Source of the DNA: Enterobacteriaceae bacterium
GTDB taxonomy: Bacteria; Pseudomonadota; Gammaproteobacteria; Enterobacterales; Enterobacteriaceae
Assembly (NCBI GenBank): GCA_022712475.1
Contig: JALAGK010000257.1
Location: 1 to 7,985 of the forward strand
Direction of reading: 5' to 3'
DNA: 7,985 nt
This document shows positions 1-4,281 of this stretch, in pieces. The notes beneath the pieces were generated by a model. The model had not been told where the DNA came from. It ran no database searches and saw only the letters and a list, made by a program, of their open reading frames with translations. Made by a program: the position numbers and the translations under genes. Every line of letters begins with the position of its first letter. Position 1 is the stretch's first letter.

Positions 1-241
1 ACCATGTACCATAGCTGGTGCCAAAACGTGGCTTCCAGGTTGAGCCCGTACAAAAATACCGGGCTTTCTGGTTAACCAGTTCCCTGTAAATGATTTTGTA
101 TCTGGACAAGCCGGAGAGCGCAGAACTCGCACTTTCGCCGGTAATATTCAGCGCGGCGCAAATCTGGATGCGTGTTGCACCGGGGTGCTCGGCAATGTAC
201 TCCCGCACACGGAGCGCCGGAGATATTTTCGCTTTTTTCAA
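1..241 (-). CDS. Winged-helix-like small phage protein, C-terminus beyond window
   Basis: Eighty residues are visible, beginning MKKAKISPALRVREYIAEHP; the frame is still open at base 1, so the C-terminus is missing. The start is a TTG at 241-239. It is chosen because a purine-rich ribosome site (AGGGAGGGG) sits just upstream and no in-frame ATG is available nearby. Residues 8-55 read as a short helical DNA-binding fold (REYIAEHPGATRIQICAAL, then a helix rich in Ser/Ala and a basic stretch), in the style of winged-helix proteins that prevent or permit binding at a phage site. It follows the replication gene by 25 bases and is probably co-transcribed with it. I recognise it only as a common uncharacterised enteric phage protein; DNA binding is inferred from the pattern. 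Confidence 0.7.
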   Translation of the reverse strand, partial: MKKAKISPALRVREYIAEHPGATRIQICAALNITGESASSALSGLSRYKIIYRELVNQKARYFCTGSTWKPRFGTSYGTW

Positions 242-479
242 GGGTTCCCCTCCCTCATCCCCGGATTCAGTCCGGTACGGTGTTATCGGGTTTTGAAATC
301 TGGTTGATATCCCGCGGTCCTGATCTGCGGTTTTTTTTCGCCTCCCGGCCCTGCTGGACGTTGCGTGCCAGTTTTTGTTCCCATTGGGTCTGGTGGTATG
401 CCCGGCCCTCAGCGCCCCAGTACGCTGTAAACTCGGCCAGCTCCTGCGGCGTGGGTGGGCTGTCCAGGAAACATCCCCT

Positions 480-482
480 CTA
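480..482 (-). other. In-frame amber stop inside DnaT-like domain
   Basis: On the minus strand the codon after FVQRAA is TAG. The frame beyond it stays open for 70 codons, to a TGA at 267-269, and stays recognisable as the rest of the domain. A competing reading is a pair of compensating indels: shifting frame just before this codon yields VEGMFPGQPT, and a CCCA duplication around 455-462 would return to the main frame. The single substitution is simpler. Confidence 0.75.
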
Positions 483-657
483 CGCCGCTCGCTGCACGAA
501 ATCGGCCAGCGGCTGCCAGCGCTTGTGCATCACGAATTTTCCCAGCGCACCGATCCCGCCTGCCGGTGGTGGGTGGTTGTCCTGGACGAAATTATTTGCG
601 CCGGGGTCAGGGTCCGGGCTGGGTTCGCTAGGCGGCGAATTTTCGACCTCCGAAAAG

Positions 658-666
658 TTATCCACA
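658..666 (+). promoter_or_regulatory. Consensus DnaA box
   Basis: TTATCCACA matches the strong E. coli DnaA-box consensus exactly. It lies inside the replication gene, where its complement encodes Val-Asp-Asn. It overlaps a small inverted repeat, CACAGG (663-668) with CCTGTG (674-679). One 9-mer can occur by chance in 8 kb, so its weight comes from its position beside the AT/pyrimidine tract and the GTCCGC array. Confidence 0.55.
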
Positions 667-700
667 GGCTCGCCCTGTGTGGGGTTTAGATCTTTTATAT

Positions 701-722
701 CTTCTCTTCTCTTCTCTTCTCT
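701..722 (+). repeat. CTTCT pentamer tract
   Basis: Four tandem CTTCT units followed by CT form a pure pyrimidine run. On the coding (minus) strand this is pure purine and encodes the charged stretch around REEKRRED (residues 126-133). A 5-base unit in a coding region shifts frame if a copy is gained or lost. It could serve as part of an unwinding element next to the GTCCGC array. Confidence 0.6.
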
Positions 723-723
723 G

Positions 724-764
724 GTCCGCATTTTGTCCGCTTGTGATGCGGACGCTTTGCGGAC
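724..764. repeat. Symmetric GTCCGC array (four sites)
   Basis: GTCCGC occurs at 724-729 and 735-740, and its complement GCGGAC at 748-753 and 759-764. The sites are phased 11 bases apart within each half and the whole is symmetric about base 744, so paired sites face the same side of the helix. The form suits binding by a dimer of dimers. It encodes residues around VRKASASQADKMR (112-124). Confidence 0.65.
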
Positions 765-1013
765 GTTTTTTTTCCTGTCTGCGTCCTGTGCGCGGCGCTT
801 TGCAGACTGTCCGTTATGCTCTGAGAAGCCCGGCATTACTAGGCTTTCTCCGTTTTCCTCCAGCCATCCCACGCTTATCATCGCGGCGGCAAATCCTGGG
901 AAACCTATTAACTCGTCCACGATTTCCGCCGTGTAACCATCCAGTACGCCATCGACGGAATGAGCATCAAAAAGACACCAAGCCGCATGAAGTGCGCCAA
1001 CTATGCGCAATCT

Positions 1014-1043
1014 GTCCGCTTTCGATGCGGACGCCATGCGGAC
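1014..1043. repeat. Partial second copy of the GTCCGC array (three sites)
   Basis: GTCCGC at 1014-1019 and GCGGAC at 1027-1032 and 1038-1043 repeat the spacing of the 724-764 array exactly (7-base centre, 11-base phasing). The fourth site is absent (ATGCGC at 1003-1008). It encodes VRMASASKADRLR (residues 19-31), a near copy of residues 112-124 and exactly 93 codons away, so it could be a coding duplication, a binding array, or both. Confidence 0.55.
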
Positions 1044-1112
1044 AACCTTCGGATGCGTATGCAGACCAACCCGCATTTTTATCCAGTCTCCAGCCATACT
1101 TTTGTCCTCAAC

Positions 1113-1214
1113 TCACAACAAAATTTCTTCGAACAACGCCAGGGCAGCGAACGCACCACCCACAAAAAACGCGAGCAAGAAAATAATGGCACCGGGTGTG
1201 TAGCGGGTTTTCAT
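1113..1214 (-). CDS. 33-residue single-pass membrane peptide
   Basis: The product begins MKTRYTPGAIIFLLAFFVGG and ends EEILL. After a short basic N-terminus (K2, R4), residues 8-28 form one hydrophobic segment rich in Phe, Ala, Leu and Gly; the tail is acidic. This predicts an inner-membrane peptide with its N-terminus in the cytoplasm. The start ATG overlaps the stop of the DUF550-DUF551 gene as ATGA, and AGGAGG lies about ten bases upstream, which supports this start over a longer in-frame reading from 1346. The replication gene begins 15 bases after its stop. I do not recognise the peptide, and its function is unknown. Confidence 0.65.
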   Translation of the reverse strand: MKTRYTPGAIIFLLAFFVGGAFAALALFEEILL

Positions 1215-2194
1215 CGCTGTCCGTCCTCCTGCGCTGGCGGCTCGATGTAAAACCAGTGCGTAGCGGTCGTGCAAACTGCTGCAAACAAAGATGCAGGCAC
1301 AAATCGATATGTCATGGCGTCGTGCTGCTCTGGCGTATAGACACATACGCGGTGCCCTGATGACTTATCCGGCATACGCTCACTGCACGGTATCCAGTTA
1401 TCCTGCGCGGCTTGCCTGCCGGACAGCACAGCTTCAGCCCAGTCGCGATCAAATCCCGGCATTGCTGGCAGCGATGCAACAACATCGGCTGGCAATGCGT
1501 CGATATAATCAAGCGCGGCACGGGCAACATGGACCGCATCAGGCACTACCGGCGCAGCGTCGGCAACAAAATTTGGCTGCGCATCCTCAACGAGTAACAT
1601 CACTCCGTTTTTCGCGATGTTATGCTCCTGCACTGCGGACACAGTGCCGAAATATCTGTTCCCGGCGTCTGCATCGCATGTGCTCACGTCTACTGATACA
1701 AACATACCCTCAACCAGTTTTGCGATATCTGGCGAAGCGGCGGGCGGCGCGCAGAAAACTGGTATCAACCCCTCTCCCGGCGTGGTGCCAGCCCACATCC
1801 ATTCACGATGTGATTTTTTGTTTTTAAAATTCCGCAGCGCCTGCGGGTCAACGAATGCCACTGGCTCGGCTGGCTGCGCGTTGTTTGATTCCCCGCGAAC
1901 ATGCTCACGCGGTTCACCGTCGCACGGCTTAGGCCATTTCCGAGCTTTGTTGATAGCCAACTTTTCAGCGACTGCCTGCATTAACTGCTCGTCAGTGATG
2001 CCAGCGCGGCGCTGCGCGTCCCACGTCAACATTATGATATCAGCCCACTCGCTAAGGTCGGCGGGGTTCTGCGCGGCTTCCAGCGCTTCTTTAGACAGAT
2101 GTTTGAGCGGTCCAATCGGGCCGACATTGCCGAAAGTCTCTTGCGACCATCTCGCGTGCTCTGCGCGCAGTGCGCTGGTTGTTGTGTTAGTCAT
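1211..2194 (-). CDS. DUF550-DUF551 fusion, MazG-like dNTP pyrophosphohydrolase candidate
   Basis: This is a 327-residue protein in three parts. Residues 10-90 match the DUF550 family, whose N-terminal domain is linked to dATP/dGTP diphosphohydrolases. An ExxE (E36, E39) and an ExxD (E49, D52) motif are visible, the metal-binding pattern of the all-alpha MazG-type enzymes. Residues 108-152 (PVAFVDPQALRNF to IPVFCAPP) are a linker module common in enteric phage proteins. Residues 267-320 (WIPCSERMPDKSSGHRVCVY, then THWFYIEPP) match DUF551. The ATG at 2194 has AAGGAGTT just upstream and overlaps the stop of the preceding gene by 8 bases. The likely role is hydrolysis of dNTPs to adjust the nucleotide pool during phage growth; enzyme activity is inferred from the motif only. 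Confidence 0.8.
   Translation of the reverse strand: MTNTTTSALRAEHARWSQETFGNVGPIGPLKHLSKEALEAAQNPADLSEWADIIMLTWDAQRRAGITDEQLMQAVAEKLAINKARKWPKPCDGEPREHVRGESNNAQPAEPVAFVDPQALRNFKNKKSHREWMWAGTTPGEGLIPVFCAPPAASPDIAKLVEGMFVSVDVSTCDADAGNRYFGTVSAVQEHNIAKNGVMLLVEDAQPNFVADAAPVVPDAVHVARAALDYIDALPADVVASLPAMPGFDRDWAEAVLSGRQAAQDNWIPCSERMPDKSSGHRVCVYTPEQHDAMTYRFVPASLFAAVCTTATHWFYIEPPAQEDGQR
2174..2189 (-). repeat. 16-bp gene-start repeat, copy at DUF550 gene
   Basis: TAACACAACAACCAGC is identical to 2535-2550. Both copies begin with the TAA stop of the upstream gene and continue into the first codons (Asn-Thr-Thr-Thr-Ser) of the downstream gene. Confidence 0.8.
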
Positions 2195-2558
2195 GACGTA
2201 ACTCCTTCACATCAAATTTGCGTCCGCGATACCAGCCGCGCTTTAGCCAGCGGCGTATTGTTTTCATCGCCACAGGGTCAGCCCAGATAACATCTGGATA
2301 ACCGCCATATTTAACGATGCGCGGACCCCGAAGGCGCTCGCTCTCTTCAAAGCCGCATTCAATGATTTCGTTGCGATAGTACGCAAGCCATGCGGAGCGA
2401 TTGCACATTGGGCAAGGGATTTCGCCGCCGTTATCGAGGTACTCGCCATAGCCGCTGTCTGCATCCCATAGATAACCATCACAGCAAATGCTGTCGGGGT
2501 AGTTAGCGCCAAATTCGTAGCCTTGGTAGCCACAGCTGGTTGTTGTGTTATTCGCCAT
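2187..2558 (-). CDS. Small phage protein with CPMC cysteine motif
   Basis: A 123-residue protein begins MANNTTTSCGYQGYEFGANY. Cysteines at residues 9, 24, 25, 48 and 51 include a CPMC motif (48-51) that could bind zinc; the C-terminal third is basic (RRWLKRGWYRGRKFDVK). The ATG at 2558 is preferred because it overlaps the upstream stop by 11 bases exactly as the neighbouring genes do. Its ribosome site is weak (GGAATGA), which fits translational coupling. A nearby alternative ATG at 2564 would add only Met-Thr-Ala. I recognise it as a common uncharacterised enteric phage protein. With the Lar-like gene just upstream, a role against host restriction or in nucleic-acid binding is possible but unproven. 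Confidence 0.75.
   Translation of the reverse strand: MANNTTTSCGYQGYEFGANYPDSICCDGYLWDADSGYGEYLDNGGEIPCPMCNRSAWLAYYRNEIIECGFEESERLRGPRIVKYGGYPDVIWADPVAMKTIRRWLKRGWYRGRKFDVKELRHD
2535..2558 (-). repeat. Gene-start repeat, composite copy
   Basis: This start combines both junction repeats. ATGGCGAATAACA (from 2558) matches the starts at 2859 and 3565. The 16 bases TAACACAACAACCAGC (2550-2535) match the next gene start at 2189-2174. Confidence 0.8.
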
Positions 2559-2859
2559 CGCGGTCATTCCATTCTGTAACTGCGTTTTCCAGCGCGGCAC
2601 AAAAGCCGCGATATGCGTCTTCTCGGGTAACTGCTGTTTCTGCCCAATCAACGCCCTCGGCGTATTTGTCCGCACCACAATCACACTCAATCCAAAAATA
2701 AGGGGTATGCGTATTGCATATGCGCAGATTGTCAGCGGTACGACACCAGGGGCAGTCCTTTAACACATATCCGGCATTATCGCCGCTATCTGTATAGCTT
2801 CCGTGCCAACGCTCGGAGCTACCGTAAATTCTGATATTTACCATTTTGTTATTCGCCAT
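2548..2859 (-). CDS. Lar-like restriction alleviation family protein
   Basis: A 103-residue protein. Residues 32-100 carry the Lar-family pattern: LKDCPWC, then FWIECDCGAD, and a closing AVTEWNDR. The CPxC and CxCGA pairs suggest a zinc site. Rac Lar modulates type I restriction-modification to protect unmodified phage DNA; whether this relative does so is inference. The ATG at 2859 is chosen because GGAGGG lies eight bases upstream and the product then begins MANN like its neighbours. A longer frame from a TTG at 2889 lacks such a site. It overlaps the upstream gene by 11 bases and the downstream gene by 11 bases. Confidence 0.75.
   Translation of the reverse strand: MANNKMVNIRIYGSSERWHGSYTDSGDNAGYVLKDCPWCRTADNLRICNTHTPYFWIECDCGADKYAEGVDWAETAVTREDAYRGFCAALENAVTEWNDRDGE
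2845..2859 (-). repeat. 15-bp gene-start repeat, copy at Lar-like gene
   Basis: ATGGCGAATAACAAA is identical to 3551-3565 and covers both the start codon of this gene and the TAA of the upstream gene. Confidence 0.85.
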
Positions 2860-3565
2860 CGTTATTGCCCTCCACGCGCTTAAACTCAATCACCCATACC
2901 CACGGATTAGCCTGCCAACTCTCGTCCCCGTAAACTGACTCCCATAGGCCTGCAAACGCGTCTGTTGCATCTGGCTGAGGATTGGCACATCCGCACGGCT
3001 CAGGCTCACCACATGTGAGACAGCCGCCGTCAATGACGCCCTCTGCGCGCGCGTCGGCTTCACTGATATCATTCAGCCGCTCAACCCTGACGCCGGTTAT
3101 CTCCAGCGTTATCCTGCTGGCCCAACGCGGCATATGAATTGATGGGCGCAATTTGCCGGGTTCGGTAACAATCGGAGGTGTGTCGAAACCAATCCATTTG
3201 CCAGTGCGGACGCCATCCGCTTCTAACTGAATCGGTGCCCAGGGCTTTCTATAGCCGGATTCAAGCGCCAGCACGCCAACCTGCCGGGGTGAATAGCGGT
3301 CGAGACTTTCCGGCATCCTGTATGACTCACGCACCCACAAGCGTTCACATGGCCGCCCGAACGGGCAATTGAAAATGCTGCTTTCTCCGTAATGCCCATG
3401 CCACTGATAGCCATCGCCCACATTTCTGATTAAGGCTGGTGTTTCGGGGCTATCACCAGCAGGCTGGTTTTTCATAATTCGCCGCGTCTGCGTCTTGCGT
3501 CCGTCGAGGATGGCGCGGACCATATCGCCGTTAAAAATAATCGGACGCTCTTTGTTATTCGCCAT
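2849..3565 (-). CDS. ASCH-like phage protein of unknown function
   Basis: A 238-residue protein of a family common in enteric phages. Conserved blocks are visible in order: MVRAILDGRKTQTRR (residues 15-29), CPFGRPCERLWVRESY (67-82), KLRPSIHMPRWASRITLEIT (138-157), ERLNDISEADARAEGV (162-177) and NPWVWVIEFKRV (220-231). The GxKxxxxR element (G22, K24, R28/R29) recalls the signature of ASCH/PUA-like domains, which bind RNA or modified nucleotides; this assignment is by pattern only. Cysteines 182, 185, 191 and 193 form a tight cluster (CLTCGEPEPCGC) that may hold a metal. The ATG at 3565 has AGAGG nine bases upstream and overlaps the previous gene by 11 bases. Confidence 0.75.
   Translation of the reverse strand: MANNKERPIIFNGDMVRAILDGRKTQTRRIMKNQPAGDSPETPALIRNVGDGYQWHGHYGESSIFNCPFGRPCERLWVRESYRMPESLDRYSPRQVGVLALESGYRKPWAPIQLEADGVRTGKWIGFDTPPIVTEPGKLRPSIHMPRWASRITLEITGVRVERLNDISEADARAEGVIDGGCLTCGEPEPCGCANPQPDATDAFAGLWESVYGDESWQANPWVWVIEFKRVEGNNDGE
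3551..3565 (-). repeat. 15-bp gene-start repeat, copy at ASCH-like gene
   Basis: ATGGCGAATAACAAA is identical to 2845-2859. It again carries the TAA of the upstream gene (3555-3557) and the first codons Met-Ala-Asn-Asn of this gene. Confidence 0.85.
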
Positions 3566-3698
3566 TGCTGCGGGCCTCTAGCATTGCGTCGGCAATCGAA
3601 TACGCCCGCTTCGCCAAACATTTACTGTCGTGACTGGCATCGCCGCTTGCTAATTCACCTTGTAGAGCCTGCGCCGCGAAATAGTCGCGCAGCGTCAT
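3555..3698 (-). CDS. Short GMTLRDYFAA-type phage protein, probably 5'-truncated
   Basis: A 47-residue protein begins MTLRDYFAAQALQGELASGD and ends AYSIADAMLEARSNGE. This is the C-terminal core of a small enteric phage family in which a Gly-Met-Thr-Leu-Arg-Asp-Tyr-Phe motif normally follows an N-terminal stretch. Here the frame stays open upstream (YPYGIEVSPGDAFNFYG) to a TAG at 3756-3758 without an ATG, GTG or TTG, and no ribosome site precedes the ATG at 3698. The N-terminal stretch thus seems present but without a start. Either translation begins weakly at 3698 or the gene has been cut at its 5' end. It ends with an 11-base overlap onto the next gene, so it may matter mainly for coupling. 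Its function is unknown. Confidence 0.6.
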   Translation of the reverse strand: MTLRDYFAAQALQGELASGDASHDSKCLAKRAYSIADAMLEARSNGE

Positions 3699-3851
3699 GC
3701 CGTAAAAATTAAACGCGTCGCCGGGTGAAACCTCTATGCCATAGGGATAGAGCCGCTATTCGTGTAGCGGCGGTTAACAAGAAGCAAACCACTACCCCAC
3801 TCGCCTTAATTACGGCGGCGGGAAACGTTCAATTAAAACTTGGTAATAAAC
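3699..3851. other. Divergent gene-free stretch
   Basis: These 153 bases separate the leftward and rightward blocks, so promoters for both would be expected here unless transcription enters from outside. I see no convincing -35/-10 pair. A TTGAAC (minus strand, 3833-3828) has no good -10 at the right distance. No repressor gene, and no operator set other than the two hairpins at 3732-3771, is visible. Confidence 0.5.
3732..3771. repeat. Two adjoining inverted repeats
   Basis: On the minus strand, GCCGCTA and TAGCGGC form a perfect 7-bp stem with a 6-base loop (3752-3771). CTCTAT and ATAGAG form a 6-bp stem with a 9-base loop (3732-3752), sharing one base with the first. Neither is followed by a T run in either direction, so they are not ordinary terminators. 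They sit just upstream of the first leftward gene and could be operator sites, leader-RNA structure or a recombination scar. Confidence 0.55.
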
Positions 3852-4139
3852 ATGGAAATTACAAACATCTTCATTAAACACAAGCAGATTCATGGCGATG
3901 TGTTAGAGATTACCGCCAATGATGAACTTATCGGATATATGGTGCGTAATACCTTTGAGGAATTTTATACCTTTACAGGCGTATTACCAAACGGTGCGTC
4001 AGTTGGTGATTTCGATGAAAGTAGCAACTGTTTAACAGCTTTATTTCGCCGCTGTAATTATGTTGATAACTCAACACAAACCACTTGCGTTAATACATTA
4101 AGCACTAACGAAAACCAAAACTCTTTTGTTGCACATTAA
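3852..4139 (+). CDS. AT-rich gene of unknown function
   Basis: A 95-residue protein begins MEITNIFIKHKQIHGDVLEI. I do not recognise it. The first 70 residues look like a compact mixed alpha/beta domain (alternating hydrophobics in IHGDVLEITANDELIGYMV, then EFYTFTGVLPNG). The last 25 are polar and rich in Asn, Thr and Ser. There is no signal peptide or membrane segment. Codon use is distinctly richer in A and T (AAT, TTA, ATT) than in recE downstream, as seen in late-acquired phage moron genes. The ATG at 3852 is preferred over a TTG at 3840, but neither has a strong ribosome site. A hairpin terminator follows directly, so it may be an independent unit between the divergent blocks. Confidence 0.6.
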   Translation: MEITNIFIKHKQIHGDVLEITANDELIGYMVRNTFEEFYTFTGVLPNGASVGDFDESSNCLTALFRRCNYVDNSTQTTCVNTLSTNENQNSFVAH

Positions 4140-4144
4140 AAAAT

Positions 4145-4160
4145 GCCCGCTTACGCGGGC
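4145..4160. terminator. Hairpin terminator, possibly bidirectional
   Basis: GCCCGC, a TTAC loop and GCGGGC form a 6-bp GC stem six bases past the stop of the 95-residue gene. On the plus strand only CTTTA follows, so termination there would be modest. On the minus strand the stem is followed by ATTTTTT, a better intrinsic terminator for antisense transcription coming from the recE side. Confidence 0.65.
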
Positions 4161-4281
4161 CTTTAGTCAGTTTTACATCCTGCGATGCGTCACCGGCACC
4201 ACCCGGTAACAGGCATAAACAATGAACACTAGGTCACTGTTCGCAGGCAGTCTACATCACGGAGATGGAGAATACAAAACC

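Larger units (their letters stand above)
658..773. other. Candidate phage replication origin within the replication gene
   Basis: In order on the plus strand: a consensus DnaA box (658-666), an AT-rich patch (TCTTTTATAT, 691-700), a pyrimidine-only tract of CTTCT pentamers (701-722), four GTCCGC sites in a symmetric array (724-764) and a run of eight T (766-773). Lambda and P22 keep their origins inside the initiator gene (O and 18), with initiator sites next to an AT-rich tract that has strong strand asymmetry. This layout is the same kind of arrangement. That the product of this gene binds the sites is inference. Confidence 0.5.
267..1097 (-). pseudogene. Phage replication protein with DnaT-like C-terminal domain, interrupted by amber codon
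   Basis: The reading frame is 276 codons long but carries an in-frame TAG at 480-482 (codon 206), so ordinary translation gives 205 residues. The N-terminal part (MAGDWIKMRVGLHTHPKVVR, residues 1-95) resembles the DNA-binding region of enteric phage replication proteins. Residues 96-185 are a charged and proline-rich linker. From about residue 187 (GKFVMHKRWQPLADFVQRAA), and again after the stop (PQELAEFTAYWGAEGRAYHQ, then TQWEQKLARNVQQG), it matches the primosomal DnaT C-terminal domain, which binds single-stranded DNA and helps load DnaB helicase. The spacing across the stop equals that of DnaT, so a single base change (for example from TTG or CAG) explains it best. The ATG at 1097 has GAGGAC six bases upstream. 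The coding sequence also holds the candidate origin. Readthrough or a suppressor host could restore the full protein. Confidence 0.8.

Noticed and set aside
455..482. Programmed frameshift to explain the broken replication gene
   Set aside because: No slippery heptamer is seen before the stop and the downstream domain continues in the original frame, so a nonsense change fits better.
172..936. 254-codon open frame on the plus strand
   Set aside because: It is antisense to the replication gene and the partial winged-helix gene, has no ribosome site, and its product shows no recognisable domain; the minus-strand frame has clear homology.
1617..2201. 194-codon plus-strand open frame
   Set aside because: Antisense shadow of the DUF550-DUF551 gene, with low-complexity Ser/Cys-rich translation.
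3805..3833. Possible leftward promoter (TTGAAC with TAATTA or ATTAAG)
   Set aside because: The spacing is 14 or 17 bases and neither -10 resembles TATAAT well enough to call.
4222..4281. Upstream ATG giving RecE 20 more residues
   Set aside because: Its ribosome site is poor and the added residues do not resemble RecE, while the ATG at 4282 follows GGAGATGGAGA and starts close to the RecE match.
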